From the NCBI GenBank assembly GCA_029945375.1, contig CM057058.1:4092001-4156000 (forward strand): a stretch of DNA of 64,000 nt. The letters run 5' to 3'. Below, in pieces: positions 16,433 through 27,660 of the stretch. The notes under the pieces were generated by a model. It was not told the DNA's origin and did not search any database. It saw only the letters and a list, made by a program, of their open reading frames with translations. Position numbers and translations under genes: made by a program. The DNA is from Agaricus subrufescens (Eukaryota; Basidiomycota; Agaricomycetes; Agaricales; Agaricaceae). Position 1 is the stretch's first letter. Each line of letters starts with the position of its first letter.

Positions 16433-16705
16433 TAGAATACCACCTCTCTCTCTTTTTGTTGCCTAATTTATCGTATTCTGCACTTTCTGTCCTACATTTG
16501 TTTCTCATCTTGTACTTCCTTTGTTTTTGTCCGGTTTCAAAGCTGTCGCATTCGCAATGTAAAGTATCTTGTCGCACAAAGTCTAGATAGTGTCCTTTTA
16601 ACATGTCATGGTTTTGACTTTCCATACTACAGCACCCAATCAAACACGGATTTCATTCGAAGCAGGATCCACTCCTGACATTAGTAATGATAGAATAGAA
16701 CGTAT

Positions 16706-17684
16706 CTATTGGTTCTTCCTCTCGACGGCGTTGTAACCCTTTGGAGCGTCCATACGGATGGGTGTTTGAATGCTAGCCAATGCTCCAACACCAATGAATA
16801 GGATAGGGAGGAGAATGAAGAAGACGAGGAGGAGAGCGGTGATCAGGCCAGTTGTGAAGAAAACGGCAGTGTCTGCGACGGCAGCAGTGGGGTTAGGCAC
16901 GGGAATTTGAGAAGTGTTGGTGATAACCTCTATGGTAGGACGAGAAGGGTTTTGCGGTGATTGGCGGATGTTGAGATTTGACAAGCCGGTACCGGTGTAG
17001 AGGACAAAATGGGAGGGGAAGACGGATGAGATGGTCGCCAGTTCTGCTGCGAGTGAGGATTCTACAGTCGTCCAGTTTCAGTACAAGTCAGAGAGTGGGG
17101 AGGGGGAAAGTCGTACCATGCTTTTCAATATCAGACTTCGAGATAGGGTGAGGCATTTTTAAGCATAGGACGTGTTTCCGGCCTTCTTCGAGAGAAACGT
17201 CACCGGATGATGAGGGACCAGGTGAGTAGCTCAAGAGACGGGCGTTGCAGCGGGAAGAAAGGGTTTCAGCTGTAACTGGTAGATCGAATGAACCGTATAA
17301 CTTGAAAGAGCGTGCTGAGGATGCTGAAGAGATGCTGCGAGCGATAGCGCGGGACGACGGCTCATTGCGGGTAGCCTTGGAGAAGATATCAGAGAGAGGG
17401 ACAGAAGCGACGCTGAAAGAGAACATACGCCTGGTTGATCAATAAGTACAATAGCGTCAAAGTTGCACAACTGGTCGTTGTTGAGGATGTGGTTGGTGAA
17501 CTTGTTCGACCCGAGAGAGGGCGGAAGCGCATCAAGCGCAGTCAACCTGATTGCACGGTGTCAGTGCTGCCCAGAGAATGAGCGAAGTCAATTACCCCGA
17601 GGAAGACCAGGCGACCAGAGAGGTGTCGGCAAAGGCGGCGGCGGCAGCGGCGAGGACGACGAGGAGGCGTCTGGCGGCCATCAT
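16706..17684 (-). CDS. V-ATPase assembly / cell-wall protein of the BIG1-VOA1 family
   Basis: Four exons (17684-17596, 17546-17429, 17375-17117, 17061-16706) give about 273 residues. The protein begins with a cleavable signal peptide (MMAARRLLVVLAAAAAAFADTS), then a lumenal domain (LPPSLGSNKFTNHI, FDAIVLIDQPG). It ends with one transmembrane helix (about TGLITALLLVFFILLPILFI) and a short cytosolic tail (GALASIQTPIRMDAPKGYNA). That C-terminal pattern is typical of fungal Big1/Voa1 and animal ATP6AP1, ER membrane proteins linked to V-ATPase assembly and beta-glucan synthesis. The 53-nt intron 17428-17376 is fixed by frame and by a perfect GTATGT donor. The assignment rests on architecture and tail similarity, so Big1 versus Voa1 is open. 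The gene is divergent from ACADSB. Confidence 0.72.
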
Positions 17685-17801
17685 GGTTCGGAGCCATGCC
17701 CTCCCCGGCCAAATCGAGGCATCGGGCGGGAAGCACGTGACCTGCTATACACTTTGCCTGGCCGGAACTGGAACTCAAAATTAAGTATCTCCGTCCTCGC
17801 C
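17685..17801. promoter_or_regulatory. 117-bp divergent promoter with central CACGTGAC
   Basis: The spacer between the BIG1/VOA1 and acyl-CoA dehydrogenase start codons contains CACGTGAC at 17734-17741, close to its midpoint. CACGTG is the recognition core of bHLH factors such as Cbf1 and USF. The same 8-mer, in the same orientation, recurs in the promoters at 20981 and 24951. Confidence 0.45.
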
Positions 17802-19446
17802 ATGTTCAGGTCTGCCGCCCTCCGCTCTTGCTCTGCTCTTCGCCCCCGGTCTGCCCAGCTAGCCAGGTATTTCGGTTTGCACATCTTCTACGCGGATCGT
17901 AGTTCATATCTTTATGATCAACAGGGCCTTCTCGACCTCGAGATGCGTACGTTCAGGAGACGCTGTACCGACGTCGTTGGACACCTTTACAGAGGAGGAG
18001 CAGATGCTCAGAGAGGCTGGTATGTAGTTGTCTCTCTTTCGACCGTCCCTCTGACTGCATATCAAACCAGTTCAACGTTTCGCTGTCGACGTCGTTGGTC
18101 CCAAGGTCCGAGAGATGGACGAGAACGAAAAGATGGACCCCTCAATCATCAAAGGTCTCTTTGAACAAGGCGTATGTCGTTTCTCCACTACTGTCGACAA
18201 TATTCTCAACGCTTTATCCTACCTAGCTCATGGGCATCGAAATTAGTCCGGATCATGGAGGGGCCGGGTCCTCCTTTACATCTGCTCTCATTGTCATCGA
18301 GGAGCTTGCCAAAATCGATCCCTCTGTCTCGGTAATGTGTGACGTTCACAACACCCTCGTTAACACCATTATACGCAAACACGGTACCAAAGAACAGCAA
18401 GACAAATGGTTGCCATTACTTGCCGAATCGTCGGTACGTCTTTACTAATCATGTTTCTGTTTTTGTTTCTTTTCCTCACAATCTCCTATTAGCTCAGCTC
18501 CTTCTGTCTATCCGAACCAGCCTCTGGCTCTGATGCCTTCGCACTCCAAACCCGTGCAAAGAAAGAGGGTGATCATTGGATTCTCAACGGATCAAAGATG
18601 TGGATCACAAACTCATACGAGGCCGACATATTCCTAATCTTTGCCAACGTAAGTGTAGTTATATTTATATGTCGTCCATCAAGAGACTAATGCTATTACA
18701 AAAAAGATTGACCCCAGTAAAGGATACAAAGGAATCACCTGTTTCATTGCCACCAAGGACATGGGAATCCAAATCGCCAAAAAAGAACAGAAACTTGGCA
18801 TTCGCGCGTCCTCGACGTGCACTCTCAATTTCGACGACTTGAAAATTCCTGCAGAGAACGTCATCGGAAGTGAAGGCAAGGGTTACAAAATTGCTATCGA
18901 AGTGCTGAATGAGGGTAAGCAGAAAATCTAGAAAAATTATCACTGCCGCCTTAACTTGACGCAACATGTTTAGGCCGTATCGGTATCGCCGCTCAAATGC
19001 TCGGTCTGGCTCAGGGTGCCTTTGATAAAGCTGTTCCCTATACTTACCAACGAAAGCAATTTGGTCAACCCATTGGCACCTTCCAGGGAATGCAATTCCA
19101 GATAGCTCAAGCCGCCATCGACCTCGAGGCAGCTCGTCTTCTCACCTATAATGCCGCACGTCGTAAGGAGGAAGGCAAACCTTTCACCAAAGAGGCTGCC
19201 ATGGCCAAATATTGGAGCAGTCAGGTTGCTCAGCGAGTTTCTGGTTCAGCAATCGAATGGGCTGGTGGTGTAGGTTTCACCCGAGAGACTGGCATTGAAA
19301 AGTATTGGAGAGATTCTAAAATTGTAGGTTTTTCTTTTACTTGTTGACGTGCCGACTGACAAGTACTTTAGGGAGCCATTTACGAGGGTACATCGAATAT
19401 CCAATTGCAGACAATCGCGAAATTCATCCAAAAAGATTACTCATAA
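17802..19446 (+). CDS. ACADSB: Short/branched-chain acyl-CoA dehydrogenase, mitochondrial
   Basis: Eight exons (17802-17866, 17925-18019, 18071-18171, 18227-18433, 18493-18648, 18707-18914, 18974-19323, 19372-19446) give about 418 residues. An Arg/Ser/Ala-rich mitochondrial presequence ([17 protein letters not shown]) precedes the flavoprotein. Signatures include [35 protein letters not shown] (ACAD signature 1), [16 protein letters not shown], and [20 protein letters not shown] followed by [20 protein letters not shown] (signature 2). The catalytic glutamate lies in [16 protein letters not shown]. It should oxidise 2-methyl-branched and short acyl-CoAs in isoleucine and fatty-acid breakdown, passing electrons to ETF. 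It matches ACADSB better than other ACADs by overall spacing, although substrate range is inferred. Confidence 0.92.
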
Positions 19447-19643
19447 GCCGGGCATAGCATAAGGATACTACATTATCGTTAATTGCACACATCGGGACTT
19501 TGAATCGTTATTCCCACTTGCGATTCTAGCGTTATTACGGAGTGGAGGTCTACAGAATTACAAAAAAGATTAAATGCAGCGAATACAGTTGAATTGGGTA
19601 TTTGTGGGAGGGGGGAGACCCCACAAAATGACATCTATATCTT

Positions 19644-20995
19644 CTAAGTATGGATGTTGGAGGCTTTCACGAACATGAGAAGCCCTTCATACACTGCCCA
19701 TCCCATTGCAGAACTGAGCACTTTGCGAGACATTCGGAGCGAAGCACCGTCAAAATAACCGGAAATACCTCTTTGCTGCAAGGAACATCAGGTACTGGTG
19801 AATAATCCGGATATTTCGGACGTACCTTCCAAATTGTGAAAACTGTTCTAAAGAATCCATGATATTTGACCTCTTGGCGCACCTGGATCTTGGTCTGCAC
19901 AGGTTACATCAGGCTAAAAATATGACAAGGCAAAAAAGATTAACCTTGATGACGTCGAAGGGTTGAGTTATCATCGTAGCTATCGCACCAGCAGATGCCG
20001 CAGAGATACCATGGACGATAGTAGAATGTGATGCGCTCGAGGGTGGAGTGAGATACACTGGCGTAAGAGATGACCTCAGATGTGATTCACGTCCAAACCA
20101 AAAATAAACAAGAATTACTGGCTTCACGTTTGATGCCTTCGTAGAATACAACGAAGAGACCTGCATATGGCGCATCTCGCAGTGCTGAAGCCGTGAAACC
20201 TCGTAATAGTTCCCGAGGGCCTTGTTGTGCGATAGAAACGAGCGCGCCCCTTAGACTTTTATACGCGTACATATCACTCTGATTTCCACGTAAGCAAGTT
20301 TATGTGGGGTCTGGCACAACTACACACCTCATACCGAGCCTTGAGGACAGAAAAGGGGTTCAACAGCAGCCCCACCGTCACTCGTGTCGTCGCGCCAGCG
20401 AGTAGGTTCCCAGTATTGGTGAGTTTAGGAAGAACCGAGGCATTGGGGTTATCCGGGAATGGCCGCCTGTATCCGGCGAAATAGGGTGAAGTCGCCATCC
20501 AAGAGCGCAGCTGAGTTAAACAAGTCATGTAAATGGCGACCCCAGGTACGTTACGCATTAGAGAAGCTTCCGTGCCGCGCCATAGTCCCTTCCAGCCACT
20601 AGTGGCTAGAACGTCTTGTAGTGTGCCAGCAACGAGGGATACACCGCGGCTGCATGGGAGTGGAGCTCTATTAATGTAATAAGACTTGAGGTGGGCTCGC
20701 GCACTTGGATCGTAGTCTCCCGTCGCCCTGTTGCAGGCGTGTTTTCAGCAGGTCGACTATTTTAAGGGTTAGAGTCTCTTTCAGGGGAGAAGTCGTGGAC
20801 CTACAGGGCTGAAGACATGTCGTGGTCGCAAGACCAGAGAGCGCGCCTGATGGACGGTGAGCAGCGTGTGGCACAGAGGCAGAGGGACTGACCGGAGGCG
20901 AGCTGGTTGGAGAGAGAGCTCATGGGCTGGGACAACGGGCAACTCGAGTTCCGCCCCTTCCGCTGATCCGTGAATGCGCGCACGTGACTTTCCAT
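19644..20995 (-). CDS. HEM25: Mitochondrial glycine carrier (SLC25A38 / HEM25 type)
   Basis: Eight exons (20995-20893, 20846-20805, 20756-20705, 20649-20328, 20278-20119, 20057-19945, 19894-19826, 19775-19644) give about 330 residues. The three mitochondrial-carrier repeats are visible: QPFDLLKTRLQQ, LNPFSVLKARYE and TQPFDVIKTKIQ. LRDAPYAGLFVVFYE and GLWRGTEASLMRNVPG are typical of the SLC25A38 clade, which imports glycine for haem synthesis. A second in-frame ATG at 20923-20921 (MSSLSNQLASG) sits where homologues usually start. It may be the true start, because the upstream one would place the CACGTGAC element at 20981 inside codons 4-6. The gene is divergent from MET2 and convergent with ACADSB. 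Confidence 0.86.
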
Positions 20996-21041
20996 TCAAA
21001 TTGATAATGATTGCTTCTCTTCTATCTCAACCTCCCTGCCC
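20924..21041. promoter_or_regulatory. Divergent HEM25/MET2 promoter with CACGTGAC
   Basis: CACGTGAC occurs at 20981-20988, 54-61 bp before the MET2 start. In budding yeast, Cbf1 binds this motif in sulfur-assimilation (MET) promoters, so it is a plausible methionine-control site here. This interval overlaps the first 24 codons of the longest carrier frame and counts as promoter only if the internal ATG at 20923 is used. Confidence 0.4.
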
Positions 21042-22479
21042 ATGCCTGTCCTCTCCCAGCTCATCGACCAGCAGATCTTCACCCTCCCGCGGTTCACCCT
21101 CGAATGCGGCACAACGCTCAAGCAGGTGCCTGTGGCGTACAAAACCTGGGGTAGGCTCAATGAATCCAAGGACAACGTCATGATCATCTGTCATGCATTT
21201 ACCGGGAGTGCAGACGTCGAAGATTGGTGGGGGCCGATGATGGGCAGAGGAAAGGCATTCGACTCGAGGAGATTCTTCATTTTCTGCGCCAACACTCTCG
21301 GATCCCCGTATGGCACGGCTTCGCCAATCACGATTAACCCAGACACAGGCCGCCCCTATGGTCCCGCATTTCCTCCAACAACCATCCGCGACGATGTGTA
21401 GTACGCTCGTTCCATCTTAGCACATATGCCTGCCAACTCACCTCCACATGTTCCCCCCCTCCCAATAAAGTCTTCAGAAGCTCGTTCTAGACCACCTCGG
21501 CGTCACATCCGTCGCTGTCGCCATAGGAGGATCCATGGGTGGAATGGCCGTACTCGAATGGCCCCTTTGCACCCCTCAAGGCTATGTCCGTCACGTCATT
21601 CCGATCGCCACATCTGCCCGCCATTCTGCCTGGTGTATCTCCTGGGGAGAAGCTCAACGGCAGAGCATCTACAGCGACCCTGGATACGATGACGGCTTTT
21701 ACATATCCCAACCAGCAAGTGGGCTAGCCGCAGCCAGGATGAGTGCCCTGCTGACCTACCGATCGCGTGATTCCTTCGAAACGAGGTTTGGAAGAAAACC
21801 ACAGCCTGACAAAGCAGGAATCATCACCCCTCCTGCATCACCGAAAGGTGCAGACGGTGATGATGCTGTCGTAATCCACAATGATGGACTGAAGAACGCA
21901 AAACCGCGGACTCCTGGTCCCATACATTCCACTTCACCCTTACCGCCAGGCTCAACACCCAGTCTCCCGTCCACACTCGCTTCCCCAACCTCTCCAAAAC
22001 CTCAAATCTTCTCAGCGCAGTCGTATCTTCGATACCAAGGCGATAAATTCATCGCCCGATTCGACGCCAACTGTTACATCCACATCACACGAAAACTAGA
22101 CACACACGACGTATCCCGGGGCCGCGTACCCTCTTCCATCTCCGATATCGAAGCTCTCAAACAAGTCCTCGCAAAACTCCCTCGCCGAGCTCTCGTCATA
22201 AGCATCGCCACGGACGGATTGTTCACACCCTCGGAACAACAGGAGATCGCGGAAAATATACCCGAGGCGGAATTGGTCACTGTGCCATCGCCCGATGGAC
22301 ACGACGGATTCCTGCTCGAATTCGAGGTCATAAATGGCCATATTTTAAGGTTTTTAGAAAGAGAGTTTCCCGAGTATTATGTTACCCGAGATGAAGGCGG
22401 AGACACTCCGGAGGAGGACTTTGCAATAAAAAAGACGAGCGTCTTTGGAGAGGCCGAGGTTGATATAACGCAGTGGTAG
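21042..22479 (+). CDS. MET2: Homoserine O-acetyltransferase
   Basis: Two exons (21042-21397, 21471-22479) give about 454 residues. The alpha/beta-hydrolase fold is evident: VMIICHAFTGSADVEDWWGP, the oxyanion/strand segment FFIFCANTLGSPYGTASP, the nucleophile elbow AIGGSMGGMAVLEW, then the acid (TDGLFTPSEQQ) and the histidine in PSPDGHDGFLLE. The enzyme acetylates L-homoserine from acetyl-CoA, the entry step to fungal methionine synthesis. A Pro/Ser-rich insertion of about 65 residues (around 245-315) interrupts the lid region, as is common in fungal Met2. The single intron (21398-21470, GTAGTA...AAAG) restores DDV-LQKLVLDHLGV. The neighbouring promoter has a Cbf1-like site. Confidence 0.93.
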
Positions 22480-22749
22480 TAAAATGTTTTTTTAAAGTTA
22501 TTGGGTATATATTGCAAATCAAGGGTCGTTCATGGGTCTCACCTCCGATATGAACCTACGTGAAATATTTCTCCATTTTGATAGATACCTAGCCTGCGGA
22601 ACCAGAGCTATTCGTCTCCCATCGGTAAGAAAGCTTGATAAAATCACCAGATCAATTACCCCTCCCTTTCACCTTCATACAAGTCGTACATCAGCACATT
22701 AAAAAGAAAAACAACAGTACAGATATATATACAAATCTACTCAGCAAAC

Positions 22750-24923
22750 TCACGAATCCACCACCATATTCCCATTACTTCCCCCATCATCCCAATCCTC
22801 ATCCCCAACAGCAGCCTCCCCCTCCTTCTCCTTCCCACCTCTCTCCATCACCCCAGACAAATTCAAAGTCCTCCCAATAGGCAAAAACGCATCTCTCATC
22901 ACCACCTCACTTTCAACATCCACCAACGTCCCCTGCTGATGAATCTTCTGTTCCAGATACCCAAAAAACTTTCTTTTCGAGCTCTTTGAAGTAGGAGCCC
23001 CGCATTCGAAATGGTCATACCCATTTCGATATGTAGGTACTTCGAAATATTTATTAGTGATCACACTCATACGTTTCCGAGTGCCATTTTGTTGTTGCTG
23101 TTGAGGTTGTTGTGAAGAGGTCGAGTTGTTGCCGTTGTTATTATTGCCGTTGCTGTTGCCATTGGTGGCAGGAACAGGCGTTGAGGATTTACCCCTCGGC
23201 ACCGAAAATCGTCCATTCCCATTCGTTTGTTGTTTCTTCCACCCGCTCGAGGCCGAATCATCTGATTCCCAAGACCCCTCCCCTTCCGAATCGGATTCTC
23301 CCGACTCTGATTCTTGTAGCGTATACACATATCTCGCGTGTTCTGGAAATAATATTATTCGGATGGTATAGTATGGAGATGAGGTACTTACGAGCAAGAC
23401 GTTCATCAAGTTCATCCCACCCTTCATCATCTTTAACAAATCCAAGATGATGGCCGACGGTTTCTTTGGGCACGTCGTGCATTTGAACCGAGGGAGCGTG
23501 AATAAGGTCGTGCAGTTGTTCCAACGCCGTAACCCTGCGCATTCAAGCATTTAGTGAATGATAATTACTTGAAAATTGGATTCGGTCGTACCTAACTCGG
23601 TCGAGTGAGTTATCCTTCGTATTGAGGTCCTCCATATTATTCTCCAAGACCTCCAGCCGATACCTAGGCGCAAACCACTCAAAGTATTCATTCCACGGCA
23701 AGTTGGGATCAATCTCATTCTCGATCCCAAGTGCACACGCCGTCTCGTAGGTCCACGTACGCGCGACATTCTTGACCGTGTAACCACCACCTCCCAACAG
23801 AATCAAGGGTATATTCTGTTTACGAAGGAATTGAACACAGTGAGCGTGGCCTTTCATTGTCACGTTGAAACAACCGAGTTTGTCGCCCGCCAGAGAATCG
23901 GCGCCACACTGGAGGACGACCGCTGAGGGTTGAAAGACGTCGAGGATTTTGGCAATTACCTATAAGAGATATAAATAGATTGATAACCGGAGTTTGCGGA
24001 CATACGGGTTCAAAGACACTGGTGTACGATTCATCCGTGATACCGTCCTTCAAGGGAACATTAATCGCATATCCCTTTCCCTTGCCACGGCCCTTGTCCT
24101 CCTGAGTTCCCGTGCCTGGAAAATACTCACCAAACTTGTGAAAGCTGCAGGTCATGACGCGGTCTGTGGTGTAAAAGGCCTCTTCGACACCGTCGCCGTG
24201 GTGGCAGTCGATATCGATGTAAAGGACACGGGGGTAGGAGCGGAGGAGTTCGAGGATGCCGAGGACGATGTCGTTGATGTAGCAGAAGCCGGATGCCTCG
24301 CGTTTCTTGGCGTGGTGGAGGCCACCAGCCCAGTTGATGGCTATGTCGGCTGCGCCGGAGGATATGCGCTGAGCGGCACCTGGGAGAGAGGTTGTCGTGG
24401 GGGGGTTTTTGGTAAAATAAAAGCCACGCACATATGGAGCCACCTGCTGATATTGAACAAAACTCGAACAGGCCTTCGAAGCCTGGGTTATCGTCTCCAA
24501 CAAGAACTGGGTGCAGAGTTAGACTTTTGAGCAGGGCAGGCAAGCGGTGGCGTACGGACATCTGGTGCCGTGGTAGGTGAGCTCCTCGGCGGTCTCTGGG
24601 GTGACGCGGGTGAGGAAGTGGACGTATTCGTCGGTGTGAAAGGCGGTGAGATTTTCAGGGGTTGCCCGGCGGGGTCTCTGGAGAACCGGTCGAGGTTCAT
24701 AGGTGCAGCATTGCAGGAGGACGACTCACGAGGACGTGCATCTTGGGGAGCATGTCGTATGCGGCGACGAGGTCGTGGGTGACGCGGATGCGGTGGGGCT
24801 TCATGGGGTGGCCGAGGCCGTAGGTGTATGCGCCGACATCCGCTGCAAACCGCGGTCAGCGCCGGCGAGGGCGAGAATCTGCGACGTACGGTCGAAATAG
24901 TAGGCGACCTTGCGCTTCGACAT
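22750..24923 (-). CDS. RPD3: Class I histone deacetylase (RPD3 type)
   Basis: Eight exons (24923-24890, 24842-24730, 24677-24560, 24506-24432, 24379-24006, 23959-23592, 23534-23392, 23342-22750) give about 605 residues. The catalytic domain (about 1-400) begins [20 protein letters not shown]. It shows [12 protein letters not shown] (active-site His pair), [14 protein letters not shown] (zinc Asp/His), [11 protein letters not shown] and [13 protein letters not shown]. It ends with [17 protein letters not shown], which carries the catalytic tyrosine equivalent. A 200-residue acidic Ser/Glu then Asn/Gln-rich tail follows and ends with DEDWDDG. The enzyme removes acetyl groups from histone lysines in Sin3-type complexes. 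The SDS3-like gene at 1090 would encode a partner. Its start lies 38 bp from the cyclophilin start. Confidence 0.93.
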
Positions 24924-24961
24924 CCTGGCCAGACGAGAGAGCGGGCCGGCCACGTGACCCC
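24924..24961. promoter_or_regulatory. 38-bp divergent promoter of HDAC and cyclophilin genes, with CACGTGAC
   Basis: The whole spacer between opposite start codons is 38 bp and GC-rich. It contains CACGTGAC at 24951-24958. The two 5' UTRs must be very short or overlap. Confidence 0.5.
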
Positions 24962-25670
24962 ATGGCTGCTCTATCCCGCGTCTATGTGAGTGTCTCCGTC
25001 CAGCCCCACTCTCCCCTCGACTTGCCGTCTCCCAGCTCGACATCGCCATCAACCAGAAGCACGCCGGCCGCATCGTCTGCAGGCTCTACGACAGGGATGT
25101 CCCCCTCACCACAAGGAACTTTCGCGAGCTTGCTACCCAGAAGCACGGCTTTGGCTACCCCGGCAGCCCTTTCCACCGCATCATTCCTGGAGTGCGTACA
25201 CTATCTCAATACCTTTGCGTTGTCTGAACTGCGTGCAGTTTATGATTCAAGGCGGTGATTTCACCCAGAAAAACGGGACGGGCGGGAAATCGATCTACGG
25301 TCACCAAGAGTTCCAAGGTCTGTCGAGCGACCTCTGCGCACTCTGGACCTAATAATCCTCTTAGACGAAAACTTTATCCACAAGCATACCAAACCCGGTA
25401 TTCTCTCCATGGCCAACGCTGGAAAGAACACAAATAGCTCCCAATTCTTCATCACCACCGTCAAGACTCCTTGGGCACGTATATAGCCTATGCAGCCTTT
25501 GTCGTGTGGCTGATGATATAATATTATAGCTTGATAACCTAAACGTAGTCTTTGGCGAAGTGGTCAGAGGAATGGACGTCGTCAGAGCAATTGAAGCAGA
25601 AGGCTCGCTCAACGGCCGGCCAAAGTCTGAAGTAATTATCACCTCTTCTGGTGAATTGGAACAGCCTTGA
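24962..25670 (+). CDS. Cyclophilin-type peptidyl-prolyl cis-trans isomerase
   Basis: Five exons (24962-24985, 25036-25191, 25239-25317, 25365-25474, 25530-25670) give about 169 residues, essentially one cyclophilin domain. Active-site motifs are [16 protein letters not shown] (catalytic Arg/Phe/Gln), [20 protein letters not shown] and the cyclosporin-binding Trp in [15 protein letters not shown]. It catalyses prolyl bond isomerisation. The lack of a signal peptide suggests a cytosolic or nuclear protein. Exon 1 is only 24 nt (MAALSRVY). Intron 4 (25475-25529) is GC-AG with donor GCACGT; a GT donor four bases on would create a stop. The short N-terminus leaves open which cyclophilin subtype this is. 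Confidence 0.92.
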
Positions 25671-25819
25671 TTCGGCCCAACCCTGGTACAGAACAAAAAT
25701 ATGAATAGAGCCTGGATGAGTTTTGAGAGTATATCGTATATCAATATAACTATTTGTGATGATCAATGAAAATCTATTCACGGCGCTGTCACGTGGACCA
25801 CACCTTGACCGAGTCCCCC

Positions 25820-26279
25820 ATGAGCGCGCCCGTCCCACCGCAGGCCAGAGGCAAAAGCCTTCGTGCCTGCCTTCTCTGTTCAGTCGTTCTTACCCCCGCA
25901 GATTTTCGTAAAATAGGATGTCCAAACTGTGAAGAAATCATGCAGGTATGTTTCTGCGTTCTTGCGCCGCCATCGTGTACCAACGCCTCGTCTAGCTCAA
26001 GGGCAGCCCAGACCGGATATCGTCGTGTACCACAACCAATTTCGACGGTGTCATCGCTCTCTATGCTCCCGATACAAGCTGGGTTGCTCGTTGGCAGAGA
26101 ACAAGTACGTTGTCACCGCTAATAGAATCCTTTAATCTCGCTGACTCTCATTTTCAGCAAACTACGTCCGCGGGATATACGCCGTTCACGTCAAGGGCCG
26201 CATTCCAGACGACGTTGAAGCCGAACTAGAAAACCGGGGAATAAAGTACCGGCCGCGCGACTCGACTGACCAGGATTGA
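25820..26279 (+). CDS. SPT4: Transcription elongation factor SPT4
   Basis: Three exons (25820-25945, 25996-26104, 26158-26279) give about 118 residues, the normal Spt4 size. The zinc finger is seen as LRACLLCSVV and GCPNCEEIMQ. It is followed by CTTTNFDGVIALYAPDTSWV and the conserved TNYVRGIYAVHVKGRIPDDV. Spt4 pairs with Spt5 (DSIF) to promote Pol I/II processivity. The ATG at 25820 is chosen over an upstream in-frame one because the family begins shortly before the first cysteine pair. CACGTG lies 25 bp upstream (25790-25795). The gene is tandem with the cyclophilin gene, 149 bp apart. Confidence 0.94.
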
Positions 26280-26370
26280 TTGTTATAATAATACCGCCTT
26301 TTCTGTATGATAGTATTCAATATTACTCAACAAACCCATCACACTCTACTTCCTCCTCCATCCACAAAGA

Positions 26371-27257
26371 ATGTCAACCGACAAAACTCAACCTTCCCCC
26401 CGCGCCCCCTTCATCGTCATCGAGGGACTCGACCGATCTGGTAAATCTACTCAAGCCGCTCTCCTTCATTCAAAACTCCAGTCCATGAACATTCCCACCA
26501 GACTGCTCAAGTTTCCCGGTAAGTGTGTCAGGCAACGCCAGTCGCGATAAAGCATACCCAATTGAGTCTGCTGGTCAGATAGAACAACACCCATCGGTCA
26601 AATGATCGACTCTTATCTACGTTCTCAGTCAGAATTAGACGACCATGTCATACATCTACTATTTTCTGCCAACCGCTGGGAGTTGGCGTATGTACATTCT
26701 TATCATTTCAAGTCTCTCGTCTCTCACCAGTGCTGCCATTAACCAGATCAACGATAACCAACCTTCTCCACTCGGGCACCACCATCCTTTGTGACAGATA
26801 CGCCTTTTCTGGTATAGCATTTTCAGCATCCAAACCCTCCCTTATACAACAATTCTCTACGTCCACACCCGAGTCAACATCAACAAATGCACCCGAAGCG
26901 AAGAACCGTTCAGCGGCACTAGAGTGGTGTCGTTCACCAGACGTCTCACTCCCCTCTCCCGATCTAACCATCTTCCTCGACTTTTCTCCAGCCCAAGCTC
27001 AGCTCCGTTCCGGGTACGGTGAAGAACGGTACGAGAAAATCGACATCCAAAATCGAGTACGAGAGATCTTTCATCAACTTGGGCAAGAGATGCTTCACAA
27101 CAACACTGACGCCAACCCCAGCCAAAAGTGGGTGATCATAGATGCGTCAAAAGACCGTGAGGCTATTGCAGACGAGTTATGGCAGCTTGTTGAACCTCTG
27201 GCAACGAAGGGAGTTGAGGGGGAAATCAAACAACTATGGGAAGATAAATTACAATAA
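26371..27257 (+). CDS. CDC8: Thymidylate kinase (dTMP kinase)
   Basis: Three exons (26371-26518, 26579-26687, 26747-27257) give about 255 residues. The P-loop [16 protein letters not shown], the substrate segment [16 protein letters not shown] and the DRYAFSG motif identify dTMP kinase, which makes dTDP for DNA synthesis. The second intron acceptor must be the CCAG at 26743-26746. Only this keeps [17 protein letters not shown] in frame and at the length seen in homologues; an earlier AG gives a stop. Between AFSA and [12 protein letters not shown] there is a Ser/Thr-rich insertion of about 30 residues not found in yeast or human enzymes. The C-terminus is standard. Confidence 0.93.
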
Positions 27258-27660
27258 ATTTCTTGTCATGTGCCACAAAACATTGGCACTGTAGGGCCCT
27301 CATTCAATGCAAAAGGATGAGCTAAAAACAGGAACGCGCCGAAAGAATATAAAGATAAGATGTCATACCCCCTCACTCCACTCAAACTTCACAGACAGCG
27401 GTCGCATTTCCTGCCGACACCCGAGCTTACACCATCCCACATCAAAGAAGTTTCATCAAACAGGCTTCTATCATCCATGATAGTCCCACAGGACCATGTG
27501 CAACAAACGTAATTTGGGGCCATTAGAATTAAACCCATAGGAACTCCATCCCAAGTTTAAAAAGCACGCCAGTGCCGAATTGGAGAGTCCCTCTCGCCAA
27601 CCCACCCTCCCCGGCCGCCCCCTTTTCGCAGCCTTAATTTTTTCTTCCAACCTTAACGGA
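27258..27660. promoter_or_regulatory. Upstream region of the permease gene
   Basis: A 403-bp non-coding stretch. One GATAAG (27354-27359) could bind GATA-type nitrogen regulators, which control many fungal permeases, but a single copy is weak evidence. Confidence 0.3.

Noticed and set aside
17411..17431. Apparent frameshift in the BIG1/VOA1 gene
   Set aside because: A normal 53-nt intron (17428-17376, GTATGT donor) restores the conserved frame.
20111..20120. Possible GC donor in the glycine-carrier gene
   Set aside because: The GTAATT donor at 20118 keeps the frame, so no non-canonical site is needed.
25475..25480. Alternative GT donor near the cyclophilin GC-AG intron
   Set aside because: Splicing at the GT four bases downstream gives an immediate stop, whereas the GC donor restores the [14 protein letters not shown] motif.
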